A stretch of DNA of 5,272 nt from an uncultured Paracoccaceae bacterium (lineage in GTDB: Bacteria > Pseudomonadota > Alphaproteobacteria > Rhodobacterales > Rhodobacteraceae), in contig CALCPC010000622.1 of assembly GCA_937900975.1 (NCBI GenBank), positions 1-5,272 of the forward strand, in the 5' to 3' direction. The notes beneath the pieces were generated by a model that saw nothing but the letters and a program-made list of their open reading frames with translations, made no database searches and was not told where the DNA came from. Each line of letters begins with the position of its first letter. The stretch's first letter is position 1. Of this stretch, positions 1 through 5,272 are shown piece by piece. The translations under genes were made by a program, and so were the position numbers.

Positions 1-66
1 GCTGAAGGCCGCGCGGGCGTCGCTCAGTATTCGCCGGCCCGCAGCCCATCGCGCCCGAAAACCGGC

Positions 67-717
67 CTAGCGCATTTGGATCCGAAGGATCCGGGCGGTC
101 GCAAACGGGCTGAGCGCAAGCACGAAGAGCGTTAGCGCAAACGTCAGCGCCAGGGCGGGCAGCGGCGCATCCGCCATCGTGCGGGCGCCGAAGATCAGCG
201 TCGGGATGTAAAGCGGCAGCGTCAGGATCCCGATCAACAGCCCCCCCCGCCGCAGACCCAGCGTCAGCGCCGCGCCAATCGCCCCGATGAAGCTGAGCGC
301 GGGCGTCCCCGCGAGAAGACCGAGAAGCAGCCAGACCAAACGGTCCGGTGCAAGGTTCAGCATCAACGCCAAAAGCGGCGCGATCAGTGTCAGCGGAAGA
401 CCCGTTGTGATCCAATGCGCCAGCGCCTTTAATGCCACAATAGCCTCTAAGGGCAGGGGCGACAGGGCCAGCGCGTCCAGGCTGCCATCCTCAAAATCGG
501 CCTGAAACAACCGGTCGAGCGACAAGAGACAGGCCAACAGCGCCGCCAGCCACAGCGTCCCGGGCGCCAGCGCGCGCAGAATGTCGGCATCGGGCCCCGT
601 GCCCAGTGGCACCAGCACAATCACGATCAGGAAAAAGATCAGCGCCTCGACCGTGCTGCCGCCCGAGCGCAGCGCAAGCAAAACATCGCGTCGCAGAAGG
701 GCGAGCGCGGGGTTCAT
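67..717 (-). CDS. ccmB: Heme exporter protein CcmB, membrane subunit of the cytochrome c maturation complex
   Basis: This 216-residue protein has the usual CcmB length and is almost entirely hydrophobic. About six membrane segments can be seen, near residues 24-40, 53-67, 103-120, 127-150, 159-177 and 186-205. The best family marker is the loop at residues 67-83 (LDRLFQADFEDGSLDAL), which matches the conserved RLFQxDFEDGSLD stretch of CcmB. In system I cytochrome c maturation, CcmB sits in the inner membrane with CcmA, CcmC and CcmD. The CcmAB ATPase drives release of heme-loaded CcmE (established for the family). The ATG overlaps the ccmA TGA as ATGA at 714-717, so translational coupling is likely; I see no good Shine-Dalgarno of its own. 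The gene ends in TAG and carries an eight-G tract on its coding strand (241-248), with the frame intact. Confidence 0.95.
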   Translation of the reverse strand: MNPALALLRRDVLLALRSGGSTVEALIFFLIVIVLVPLGTGPDADILRALAPGTLWLAALLACLLSLDRLFQADFEDGSLDALALSPLPLEAIVALKALAHWITTGLPLTLIAPLLALMLNLAPDRLVWLLLGLLAGTPALSFIGAIGAALTLGLRRGGLLIGILTLPLYIPTLIFGARTMADAPLPALALTFALTLFVLALSPFATARILRIQMR

Positions 718-1346
718 GCGTCAAACCCGGTTAGAAAAGGGTCCGGGCGCGTGTCGACCCCAGGCGCGCGCAACGTCAGTGTCTCGGCGGCCAGGGGCAG
801 CGAAAGATGGGTTGAGATCACAGCGATCCCGCCCATTGCCAGATGCCGTTCCAAAAGCGCCGTCACCTCCGCAACGCCGTCGGTGTCGAGTGAGACCGTC
901 GGCTCATCCATCAGCCAAAGCCGCGCGCCGCTTAACGCAAGGCGCGCCAGGCCAAGCCGCCGCTTTTGTCCCGCCGAAAGCCGCCCAGCGGCGCGCGCGC
1001 GAAGCGGGGCAAGACCGAAGGCCTGCAAAGCCGGGGCCATATCGGTTCCATAAAGGCGGGCCCAGAAAGCCAGCGTTTCAGCGACGGTCAACCCCGGCTT
1101 GACGGCGTCGAGATGGCCGCTCAGCGCCACGCCCTCCGCCTCCGGGCCAAGGGATGTGTCGAAGAGACGCGCGGTGCCGCCCGCGATCGGGATCAGACCC
1201 GCCAGACTGCGCAGAAGCGTCGTCTTGCCGACACCGTTCGGCCCCCGCAGCACCAGCGCCCCGCCCGCCGGCACGACAAAACTGACATCCGACAGGATCA
1301 GCCGGCCGCCGCGACGGCAAACGAGGTTGTGAAGGACCAAACCCAT
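714..1346 (-). CDS. ccmA: Cytochrome c biogenesis heme exporter ATP-binding protein CcmA
   Basis: This complete 210-residue ABC ATPase is the cytoplasmic partner of CcmB and uses ATP to release holo-CcmE during heme delivery to c-type cytochromes. Visible motifs are Walker A GPNGVGKTT (residues 35-43), signature LSAGQKRRLGLARL (123-136), Walker B plus D-loop LWLMDEPTVSLD (143-154) and the H-loop STH (His180). The LSAGQ(K/Q)RR signature and short length mark CcmA rather than a generic transporter ATPase. At the Q-loop site the sequence is SGHLDAVK (76-83), where E. coli CcmA has GHQPGIK; as I recall, Rhodobacter HelA also lacks this glutamine, so this looks like a lineage trait. The ATG at 1346 fits the family N-terminus (M-x3-L-x2-L followed by the RRGG strand), although no clear Shine-Dalgarno precedes it. 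It is first of the visible ccmAB pair and divergent from acnA. Confidence 0.97.
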   Translation of the reverse strand: MGLVLHNLVCRRGGRLILSDVSFVVPAGGALVLRGPNGVGKTTLLRSLAGLIPIAGGTARLFDTSLGPEAEGVALSGHLDAVKPGLTVAETLAFWARLYGTDMAPALQAFGLAPLRARAAGRLSAGQKRRLGLARLALSGARLWLMDEPTVSLDTDGVAEVTALLERHLAMGGIAVISTHLSLPLAAETLTLRAPGVDTRPDPFLTGFDA

Positions 1347-1477
1347 GGCTGCGGTGTAAACCGTTTCGGGCGACAGTTTAAACGCTTTCCCAATCCAGGC
1401 CCGCGCTTGATAGGCGCGGCGGGAATGGGCATATCGAAGGCAGACGGATAAGCAGCCACGCGCGAGGAGAGCCCCTT
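1347..1477. promoter_or_regulatory. Divergent ccmA/acnA intergenic regulatory region
   Basis: The 131 bp between the two divergent start codons must hold the start signals for ccmA (leftward) and, unless transcription comes from elsewhere, for acnA (rightward). The ccmA-proximal half is an A/T-richer island in otherwise GC-rich DNA. It contains AAACCGTTT (1358-1366), the palindrome GTTTAAAC (1376-1383) and AAACGCTTT (1380-1388). The middle holds a perfect 6-bp inverted repeat, CCGCGC (1401-1406) and GCGCGG (1414-1419), with a 7-nt loop. A TTGATA at 1407-1412 could serve as a -35 for acnA, with a poor -10 (CATATC, 1430-1435) at 17 bp. I cannot assign either promoter firmly. The regulatory role is inferred from position. 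Confidence 0.6.
1465..1469 (+). promoter_or_regulatory. Ribosome binding site of acnA
   Basis: AGGAG lies 8 nt upstream of the ATG at 1478, a good Shine-Dalgarno match at ideal spacing. It supports that ATG as the aconitase start. It is the only strong ribosome binding site seen ahead of any gene in the window. Confidence 0.85.
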
Positions 1478-4234
1478 ATGCCGATCAAAACCGGTCAAGA
1501 CAGCGCCAACACCCGCCGGACGCTGCGCGTCGGCGACCAGGACGTCGCCTATTTCTCGATCGACGCGGCAGAGGCGGCCGGTCTTGGGGATTTCGGGCGC
1601 TTGCCCGCGGTCTTGAAGGTGGTGCTGGAAAACCTGCTGCGCTTTGAGGATGGGGAGACGGTGCAGGAGGATGACATCCGTGCCTTCGCGACCTGGGCCG
1701 ACAACGGCGGCAAAAACCCGCGCGAGAGCGCCTATCGCCCCGCGCGCGTCCTGATGCAGGATTTCACCGGTGTGCCGGCCGTGGTTGACTTGGCCGCGAT
1801 GCGCGACGCGATGGTGGCGCTGGGCGGCGACCCTGAGAAGATCAACCCGCTCAACCCCGTCGATCTGGTCATAGATCATTCCGTCATGGTCGATGAGTTC
1901 GGCAATCCCCGGGCCTTCCAGCTGAACGTCGACCGGGAGTATGAGCGGAACGGGGAACGCTATGAATTTCTAAAATGGGGGCAGGGCGCGTTCGACAATT
2001 TCCGCGTCGTGCCGCCGGGCACCGGGATCTGCCACCAGGTCAATCTGGAATATCTTGGCCAAACCGTCTGGACCGACACCGATCAGACGGGCGCCACTGT
2101 GGCCTATCCCGACACGCTGGTGGGCACCGACAGCCACACGACCATGGTCAACGGCCTCGCCATCCTCGGTTGGGGCGTCGGCGGGATCGAGGCCGAAGCG
2201 GCCATGCTCGGTCAGCCGGTGTCGATGTTGATCCCAGAGGTTGTGGGCTTCAAGCTTTCCGGCGCGCTCCGCGAGGGGGTGACGGCGACCGATCTTGTGC
2301 TGCGCGTCACCGAGATGCTGCGCGCCCACAAGGTTGTCGGCAAATTCGTGGAGTTCTATGGGCCGGGGCTTGACCATCTGCCGCTGGCCGACCGGGCGAC
2401 CATCGCCAACATGGCGCCCGAATACGGCGCGACATGCGGCTTTTTCCCCGTCGACGGCGAAACCTTGCGCTACCTGCGGGTCTCGGGCCGCGACGAGGCG
2501 CGCATCGCGCTGGTCGAGGCCTATGCCAAGGCCAACGGGTTGTGGCGCGGCGCGGATTACGATCCGATCTACACGTCGACGCTGGCGCTCGACATGGGGG
2601 AGGTGCGGCCGGCCATTTCGGGGCCGAAACGGCCGCAAGACCGCATTTTGCTTGACGCTGCCGCCGCGACCTTCAAGGGGCATATGGACAGCGAGTTCAA
2701 GCGACCGCTCGACAAGGAGGTCGCGGTCGCCGGCACCGATTACACCATCCACTCGGGCTCTGTCGTGATCGCGGCCATCACCTCCTGCACCAACACCTCG
2801 AACCCTTATGTGATGATCGGCGCGGGGGTGGTCGCACGCAAAGCGCGGGCGCTGGGCTTGTCGCAAAAGCCTTGGGTGAAGACCTCGCTCGCGCCCGGCA
2901 GCCAGGTTGTCAGCGATTACCTTGCAGCCGCGGGCCTGCAAGAGGATCTCGACGCGCTGGGGTTCAACCTGGTGGGATATGGCTGCACCACATGTATCGG
3001 CAATTCTGGCCCGCTGCCCGAACCGATCTCCGCCGCGATCCAGGAGGGCGATCTGGTCGCCTGCTCGGTGTTGTCGGGCAACCGCAATTTCGAGGGTCGC
3101 GTCAATCCGGATGTGCGCGCGAACTACCTCGCCTCGCCGCCGCTGTGCGTGGTTTATGCCATCGCGGGCGATATGGCCATCGATGTGACCCGCGACCCCA
3201 TCGGCACCGACCGCAGCGGCAATCCGGTTTACATGCGCGACATCTGGCCCACACAGCAGGAGATTGCAGAGCTTGTGGAACAGACGGTGACGCGCGCCAG
3301 TTTCCAGGCGAAATACGCCGATGTTTTCAACGGAGACAGCAAGTGGCGCGGGATCGAGACCACAGAAAGCCTGACCTATAGCTGGCCCACGACCTCCACC
3401 TATGTCCGCAACCCGCCTTACTTTGAGGGGATTGGGCCGGAGGCGGGGCAGATCGAGGATGTCAGGGGCGCCCGCATCCTGGCCATGCTTGCCGACAGTG
3501 TGACCACCGATCACATCTCGCCCGCGGGCGCATTTCGAGAGACGCATCCCGCCGGGCGCTATTTGGTCGAGCGGCAGGTCGCCCCGCGGGAATTCAACTC
3601 CTACGGCGCGCGGCGCGGGAATCACGAAGTGATGATGCGGGGCACCTTCGCCAATATCCGCATCCGCAACGAGATGTTGGAGGATGTCGAGGGCGGCTAC
3701 ACCCAAGGCCCCGACGGGACCGAGATGTCGATCTACGATGCGGCGATGGCCTATAAAGCCGACGCGGTGCCTTTGGTTATTGTGGCGGGTAAGGAGTATG
3801 GCACCGGGTCATCGCGGGATTGGGCGGCCAAAGGCACGGCGCTTTTGGGTGTCAAAGCCGTGATTGCCGAGAGTTTTGAGCGCATCCACCGCTCCAACCT
3901 GGTGGGGATGGGCGTGGTTCCGTTTGAATTCACCGATGGCGACACGCGCAAGACACTTGGACTGACCGGTGCGGAAGTCTTCGACATCACGGGGCTTTCC
4001 GGGGATTTGGTGCCGTTAAGCCTGGTGCCGGCGACGATCACCTATGCCGATGGCGCGACGCGGACGATCAGCTTGACGTGTCGGATCGATACGGAAGTGG
4101 AGATCGCTTATGTCGAGAACGGTGGCGTGCTTCACTATGTCTTGCGCAACCTGGCCGCGGCTTCCTGGTGTCTTGGTCCGGCTGGCGTCCGTTCGCGATG
4201 CGGTATCTGGATCTGCCGCCCGTTTGGGCCGTGA
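1478..4234 (+). CDS. acnA: Aconitate hydratase A (AcnA/IRP1-type aconitase), with unusual C-terminal extension
   Basis: This cytoplasmic [4Fe-4S] enzyme interconverts citrate and isocitrate via cis-aconitate in the TCA cycle. The 918 residues include the large aconitase domain (roughly 65-575) and the C-terminal swivel domain (roughly 690-830). Iron-sulfur ligands are Cys437 (in SCTNTSNP) and Cys503/Cys506 (in GYGCTTCIGNSG), the same numbers as in human IRP1. Other active-site marks are DHS at 133-135, GTDSHTT around Asp218-Ser219-His220, and GSSRDWAAKG with Ser778 and Arg780. The start is supported by AGGAG at 8-nt spacing. The conserved end GGVLHYVLRNLAAA stops at residue 895, the size I expect for alphaproteobacterial AcnA. 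The frame then runs 23 residues further to TGA at 4232-4234, overlapping the next gene by 37 nt; the added tail has three Cys and two Trp and does not look like aconitase. Some bacterial aconitases bind mRNA when they lose the cluster; nothing here tests that. Confidence 0.98.
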   Translation: MPIKTGQDSANTRRTLRVGDQDVAYFSIDAAEAAGLGDFGRLPAVLKVVLENLLRFEDGETVQEDDIRAFATWADNGGKNPRESAYRPARVLMQDFTGVPAVVDLAAMRDAMVALGGDPEKINPLNPVDLVIDHSVMVDEFGNPRAFQLNVDREYERNGERYEFLKWGQGAFDNFRVVPPGTGICHQVNLEYLGQTVWTDTDQTGATVAYPDTLVGTDSHTTMVNGLAILGWGVGGIEAEAAMLGQPVSMLIPEVVGFKLSGALREGVTATDLVLRVTEMLRAHKVVGKFVEFYGPGLDHLPLADRATIANMAPEYGATCGFFPVDGETLRYLRVSGRDEARIALVEAYAKANGLWRGADYDPIYTSTLALDMGEVRPAISGPKRPQDRILLDAAAATFKGHMDSEFKRPLDKEVAVAGTDYTIHSGSVVIAAITSCTNTSNPYVMIGAGVVARKARALGLSQKPWVKTSLAPGSQVVSDYLAAAGLQEDLDALGFNLVGYGCTTCIGNSGPLPEPISAAIQEGDLVACSVLSGNRNFEGRVNPDVRANYLASPPLCVVYAIAGDMAIDVTRDPIGTDRSGNPVYMRDIWPTQQEIAELVEQTVTRASFQAKYADVFNGDSKWRGIETTESLTYSWPTTSTYVRNPPYFEGIGPEAGQIEDVRGARILAMLADSVTTDHISPAGAFRETHPAGRYLVERQVAPREFNSYGARRGNHEVMMRGTFANIRIRNEMLEDVEGGYTQGPDGTEMSIYDAAMAYKADAVPLVIVAGKEYGTGSSRDWAAKGTALLGVKAVIAESFERIHRSNLVGMGVVPFEFTDGDTRKTLGLTGAEVFDITGLSGDLVPLSLVPATITYADGATRTISLTCRIDTEVEIAYVENGGVLHYVLRNLAAASWCLGPAGVRSRCGIWICRPFGP

Positions 4235-4635
4235 TGGCTTGGGGATGCACGGTTTTTCTGGGCGCCTATGCCCCGGTCCTGCGGTTTTCGGCGCCGGTCT
4301 TGATCGTCGAGGTGATTTTCTGGGCGGCGCTGGCCTTGGCCGGCTGGACCGTGGCGCAGTTTTTGCGGGCCCGCACCCCTGTCGAGCCGCGCCATACGCC
4401 AAAAACGCTCCTGACGGGGGGGCCGTTTCGGATCAACCGCAACCCGATCTATACTGCGCTGGTGCTTTTGGTTTTTCAGGCGGCGTTGCGCGACGGCGCG
4501 GTCACGGCCTTGATCCCGGCGGCGGTGCTGCCGTGGATCTTGACCCGGCGGTTTATTCTGGCCGAGGAGGACGCGCTGCGACGGGTTTATGGCGCCGAGG
4601 CCGAGGCTTGGTTCGCCCGAAGCCGACGGTGGTAG
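4198..4635 (+). CDS. Small integral membrane methyltransferase-like protein (isoprenylcysteine carboxyl methyltransferase / phospholipid methyltransferase family)
   Basis: This 145-residue membrane protein has about four hydrophobic segments (near 7-27, 34-56, 84-97 and 100-118). The family signature is GPFRINRNPIY (75-85), matching the GPFRxSRNPMY pattern of bacterial ICMT/PEMT-like proteins. Near the end it has RFILAEEDALRRVYG, with the paired glutamates at 123-124, and then RSRRW, both typical of the family's SAM-binding C-terminal part. Known relatives methylate small lipids, isoprenylcysteine or phospholipids, but the substrate here is unknown. I chose the ATG at 4198 because MRYLDLPPVW fits the family N-terminus; the frame stays open upstream to an ATG at 4078, with a GTG at 4168, but that part is a shadow of acnA. 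No Shine-Dalgarno is evident. The gene starts inside the acnA tail, so translation may be coupled. A G7 run lies at 4416-4422. Confidence 0.87.
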   Translation: MRYLDLPPVWAVMAWGCTVFLGAYAPVLRFSAPVLIVEVIFWAALALAGWTVAQFLRARTPVEPRHTPKTLLTGGPFRINRNPIYTALVLLVFQAALRDGAVTALIPAAVLPWILTRRFILAEEDALRRVYGAEAEAWFARSRRW

Positions 4636-4660
4636 TGTCACACTTCTCGCAAAGGCTTGA

Positions 4661-4680
4661 CTGGTCGGTTATGCGGCCAG
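4661..4680 (+). promoter_or_regulatory. Possible mRNA hairpin enclosing the first start codon of the DUF1223 gene
   Basis: CTGGTCG (4661-4667) can pair with CGGCCAG (4674-4680) as a 7-bp RNA stem with one U-G wobble and a 6-nt loop, GTTATG. The loop contains the ATG at 4671-4673. No T-tract follows, so it does not look like an intrinsic terminator. A role in start-site accessibility is inference, and a chance fold is possible in DNA this GC-rich. Confidence 0.3.
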
Positions 4681-5272
4681 CGCGTATGACGCTGACCATG
4701 GTTCGATCGTCTGTTTTCCGCGCGGCCTGCGCGCTTTTCCTTGCCCTTGCCGGTGGCGTGTCTGACGCTGTGGCCGAGCAGCCCGTGGTGGTGGAGTTGT
4801 TTACCTCCCAAGGGCGCAACGCCTGTCCCCCGGCGGAGGCTTTTCTGGGCGAGATCGCGCGTGAGCCGGGGGTTATCGCGCTTGCCTATCATGTCGATTA
4901 CTGGGATTACCTTGGCTGGACCGACACATTTGCCAAGAAAGCCTTCACCAAACGGCAGGAGGCCTATGTCGGGCACGCCGACCGCAGCGGCATCCGCCAA
5001 AAGCTGCGCGGTAAGTTCACGCCAGAGATTGTGGTCCAGGGCCAAAGCTCTTTGATCGGGCATGACCGGCTTGGCGTTGCTGCGAGTGTCGGGCAACACG
5101 GCGCTAAGGATGCGGCGGTTCGGCTGACCATCGCGCGGGAGGGCCGCAGTATCACGCTGCGCTGCGAGGCCACGCAGTCCGGGATCGGTCCCGTCGATAT
5201 CTTGGTGGCGACTTATGTCGACGCCGCCGAGGTTGAGATGCCGGAAGAAGATGCCGCAGGCCCCGTGCCCAT
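4671..5272 (+). CDS. DUF1223 family secreted protein (thioredoxin-fold-like), 3' end cut by the window
   Basis: The open frame gives 200 codons to the window edge with no stop; family members are usually about 230-260 residues, so a short C-terminal piece is probably missing. Markers are VVELFTSQG (40-48), CPPAEAFL (52-59), ALAYHVDYWDYLGW (70-83) and TPEIVVQG (117-124), the DUF1223 core that resembles a thioredoxin fold. An N-terminal signal peptide is likely: a hydrophobic stretch near residues 19-30 and a cleavage-like AVA before Glu36, so the mature protein should be periplasmic. In-frame ATGs at 4671, 4686 and 4698 all lack a good ribosome binding site. The longest is annotated, but Met10 (4698) would give a more normal 26-residue signal. 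The usual GCSSCPPAD motif reads GRNACPPAE here, so the first cysteine is Arg49. The family's function is unknown to me. It begins 35 nt after the methyltransferase-like gene. Confidence 0.92.
   Translation, partial: MRPARMTLTMVRSSVFRAACALFLALAGGVSDAVAEQPVVVELFTSQGRNACPPAEAFLGEIAREPGVIALAYHVDYWDYLGWTDTFAKKAFTKRQEAYVGHADRSGIRQKLRGKFTPEIVVQGQSSLIGHDRLGVAASVGQHGAKDAAVRLTIAREGRSITLRCEATQSGIGPVDILVATYVDAAEVEMPEEDAAGPVP

Noticed and set aside
76..83. Q-loop glutamine missing in CcmA as sign of an inactive ATPase (residues 76-83 of the protein, encoded near 1098-1121)
   Set aside because: Walker A, Walker B, signature and H-loop are intact, and as I recall Rhodobacter HelA also lacks this Gln, so it is a lineage feature rather than damage. 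The coordinates given here are protein residues.
1407..1420. FnrL-type site (TTGAT-N4-ATCAA) ahead of acnA
   Set aside because: Only the left half TTGAT is present; the right half reads GCGGC, so there is no dyad.
1298..1879. 193-codon minus-strand frame spanning the divergent spacer
   Set aside because: It overlaps both the acnA 5' half and the ccmA start in a different frame, and has no recognisable domain. The acnA start has a proper ribosome binding site, which fits a real spacer here.
1970..3706. 578-codon open frame on the minus strand, antisense to acnA
   Set aside because: It lies wholly within the well-conserved aconitase gene, and its product is a low-complexity His/Arg/Gly/Ala-rich shadow with no recognisable domain. 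Long antisense frames are common opposite GC-rich genes.
4078..4197. Upstream extension of the methyltransferase-like protein to the ATG at 4078
   Set aside because: The extra 40 residues are an out-of-frame reading of the conserved aconitase C-terminus, and the family N-terminus fits MRYLDLPPVW at 4198.
4016..4641. Minus-strand open frames opposite the acnA end and the methyltransferase-like gene
   Set aside because: Their products are Arg/Pro/Gln-rich shadows without family features, while the plus strand carries clear membrane segments and the RNPIY motif.
4657..4690. Promoter for the DUF1223 gene from TTGACT at 4657
   Set aside because: The -35 match is good, but no acceptable -10 occurs at 16-18 bp, and the ATG candidates are too close for a normal leader.

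Overview
The window reads as a slice of chromosome from a GC-rich alphaproteobacterium, most probably Rhodobacterales (Roseobacter/Rhodobacter-like). This rests on the strong G/C third-position bias, a CcmA of the Rhodobacter HelA type (GHLDAVK in place of the enteric GHQPGIK, and DEPTVSLD as Walker B), and an AcnA-type aconitase next to a DUF1223 gene. The placement is inferred from remembered family features, not from a search.

Layout. Positions 1-66 hold no gene I can support; they lie downstream of ccmB. On the minus strand, ccmA (1346 to 714) and ccmB (717 to 67) share an ATGA stop/start overlap. They encode the ATPase and a membrane subunit of the CcmABCD heme-handling complex of system I cytochrome c maturation. 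A 131-bp spacer (1347-1477) separates them from a divergent plus-strand cluster and must carry the start signals for both directions. The plus-strand cluster is acnA (aconitate hydratase A, complete), then a small membrane protein of the isoprenylcysteine carboxyl methyltransferase/phospholipid methyltransferase type, then a DUF1223 secreted thioredoxin-fold-like protein cut off by the window end. The first two plus-strand genes overlap by 37 nt and the third follows after 35 nt, with no recognisable terminator between them, so they could form one transcription unit.

How the genes fit together. CcmA and CcmB serve respiratory cytochrome c assembly, and aconitase carries citrate to isocitrate in the TCA cycle that feeds that respiratory chain. 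The roles of the methyltransferase-like and DUF1223 proteins are not known.

This is largely ordinary housekeeping DNA, and I did not find a new multi-gene system. The points worth a second look are small: a 23-residue C-terminal run-on of aconitase into the next gene; loss of the first cysteine of the expected CxxC-like motif in the DUF1223 protein; a hairpin that places the first DUF1223 ATG in its loop; a pair of AAACSSTTT motifs 22 bp apart in the divergent spacer; and a G8 tract inside ccmB.
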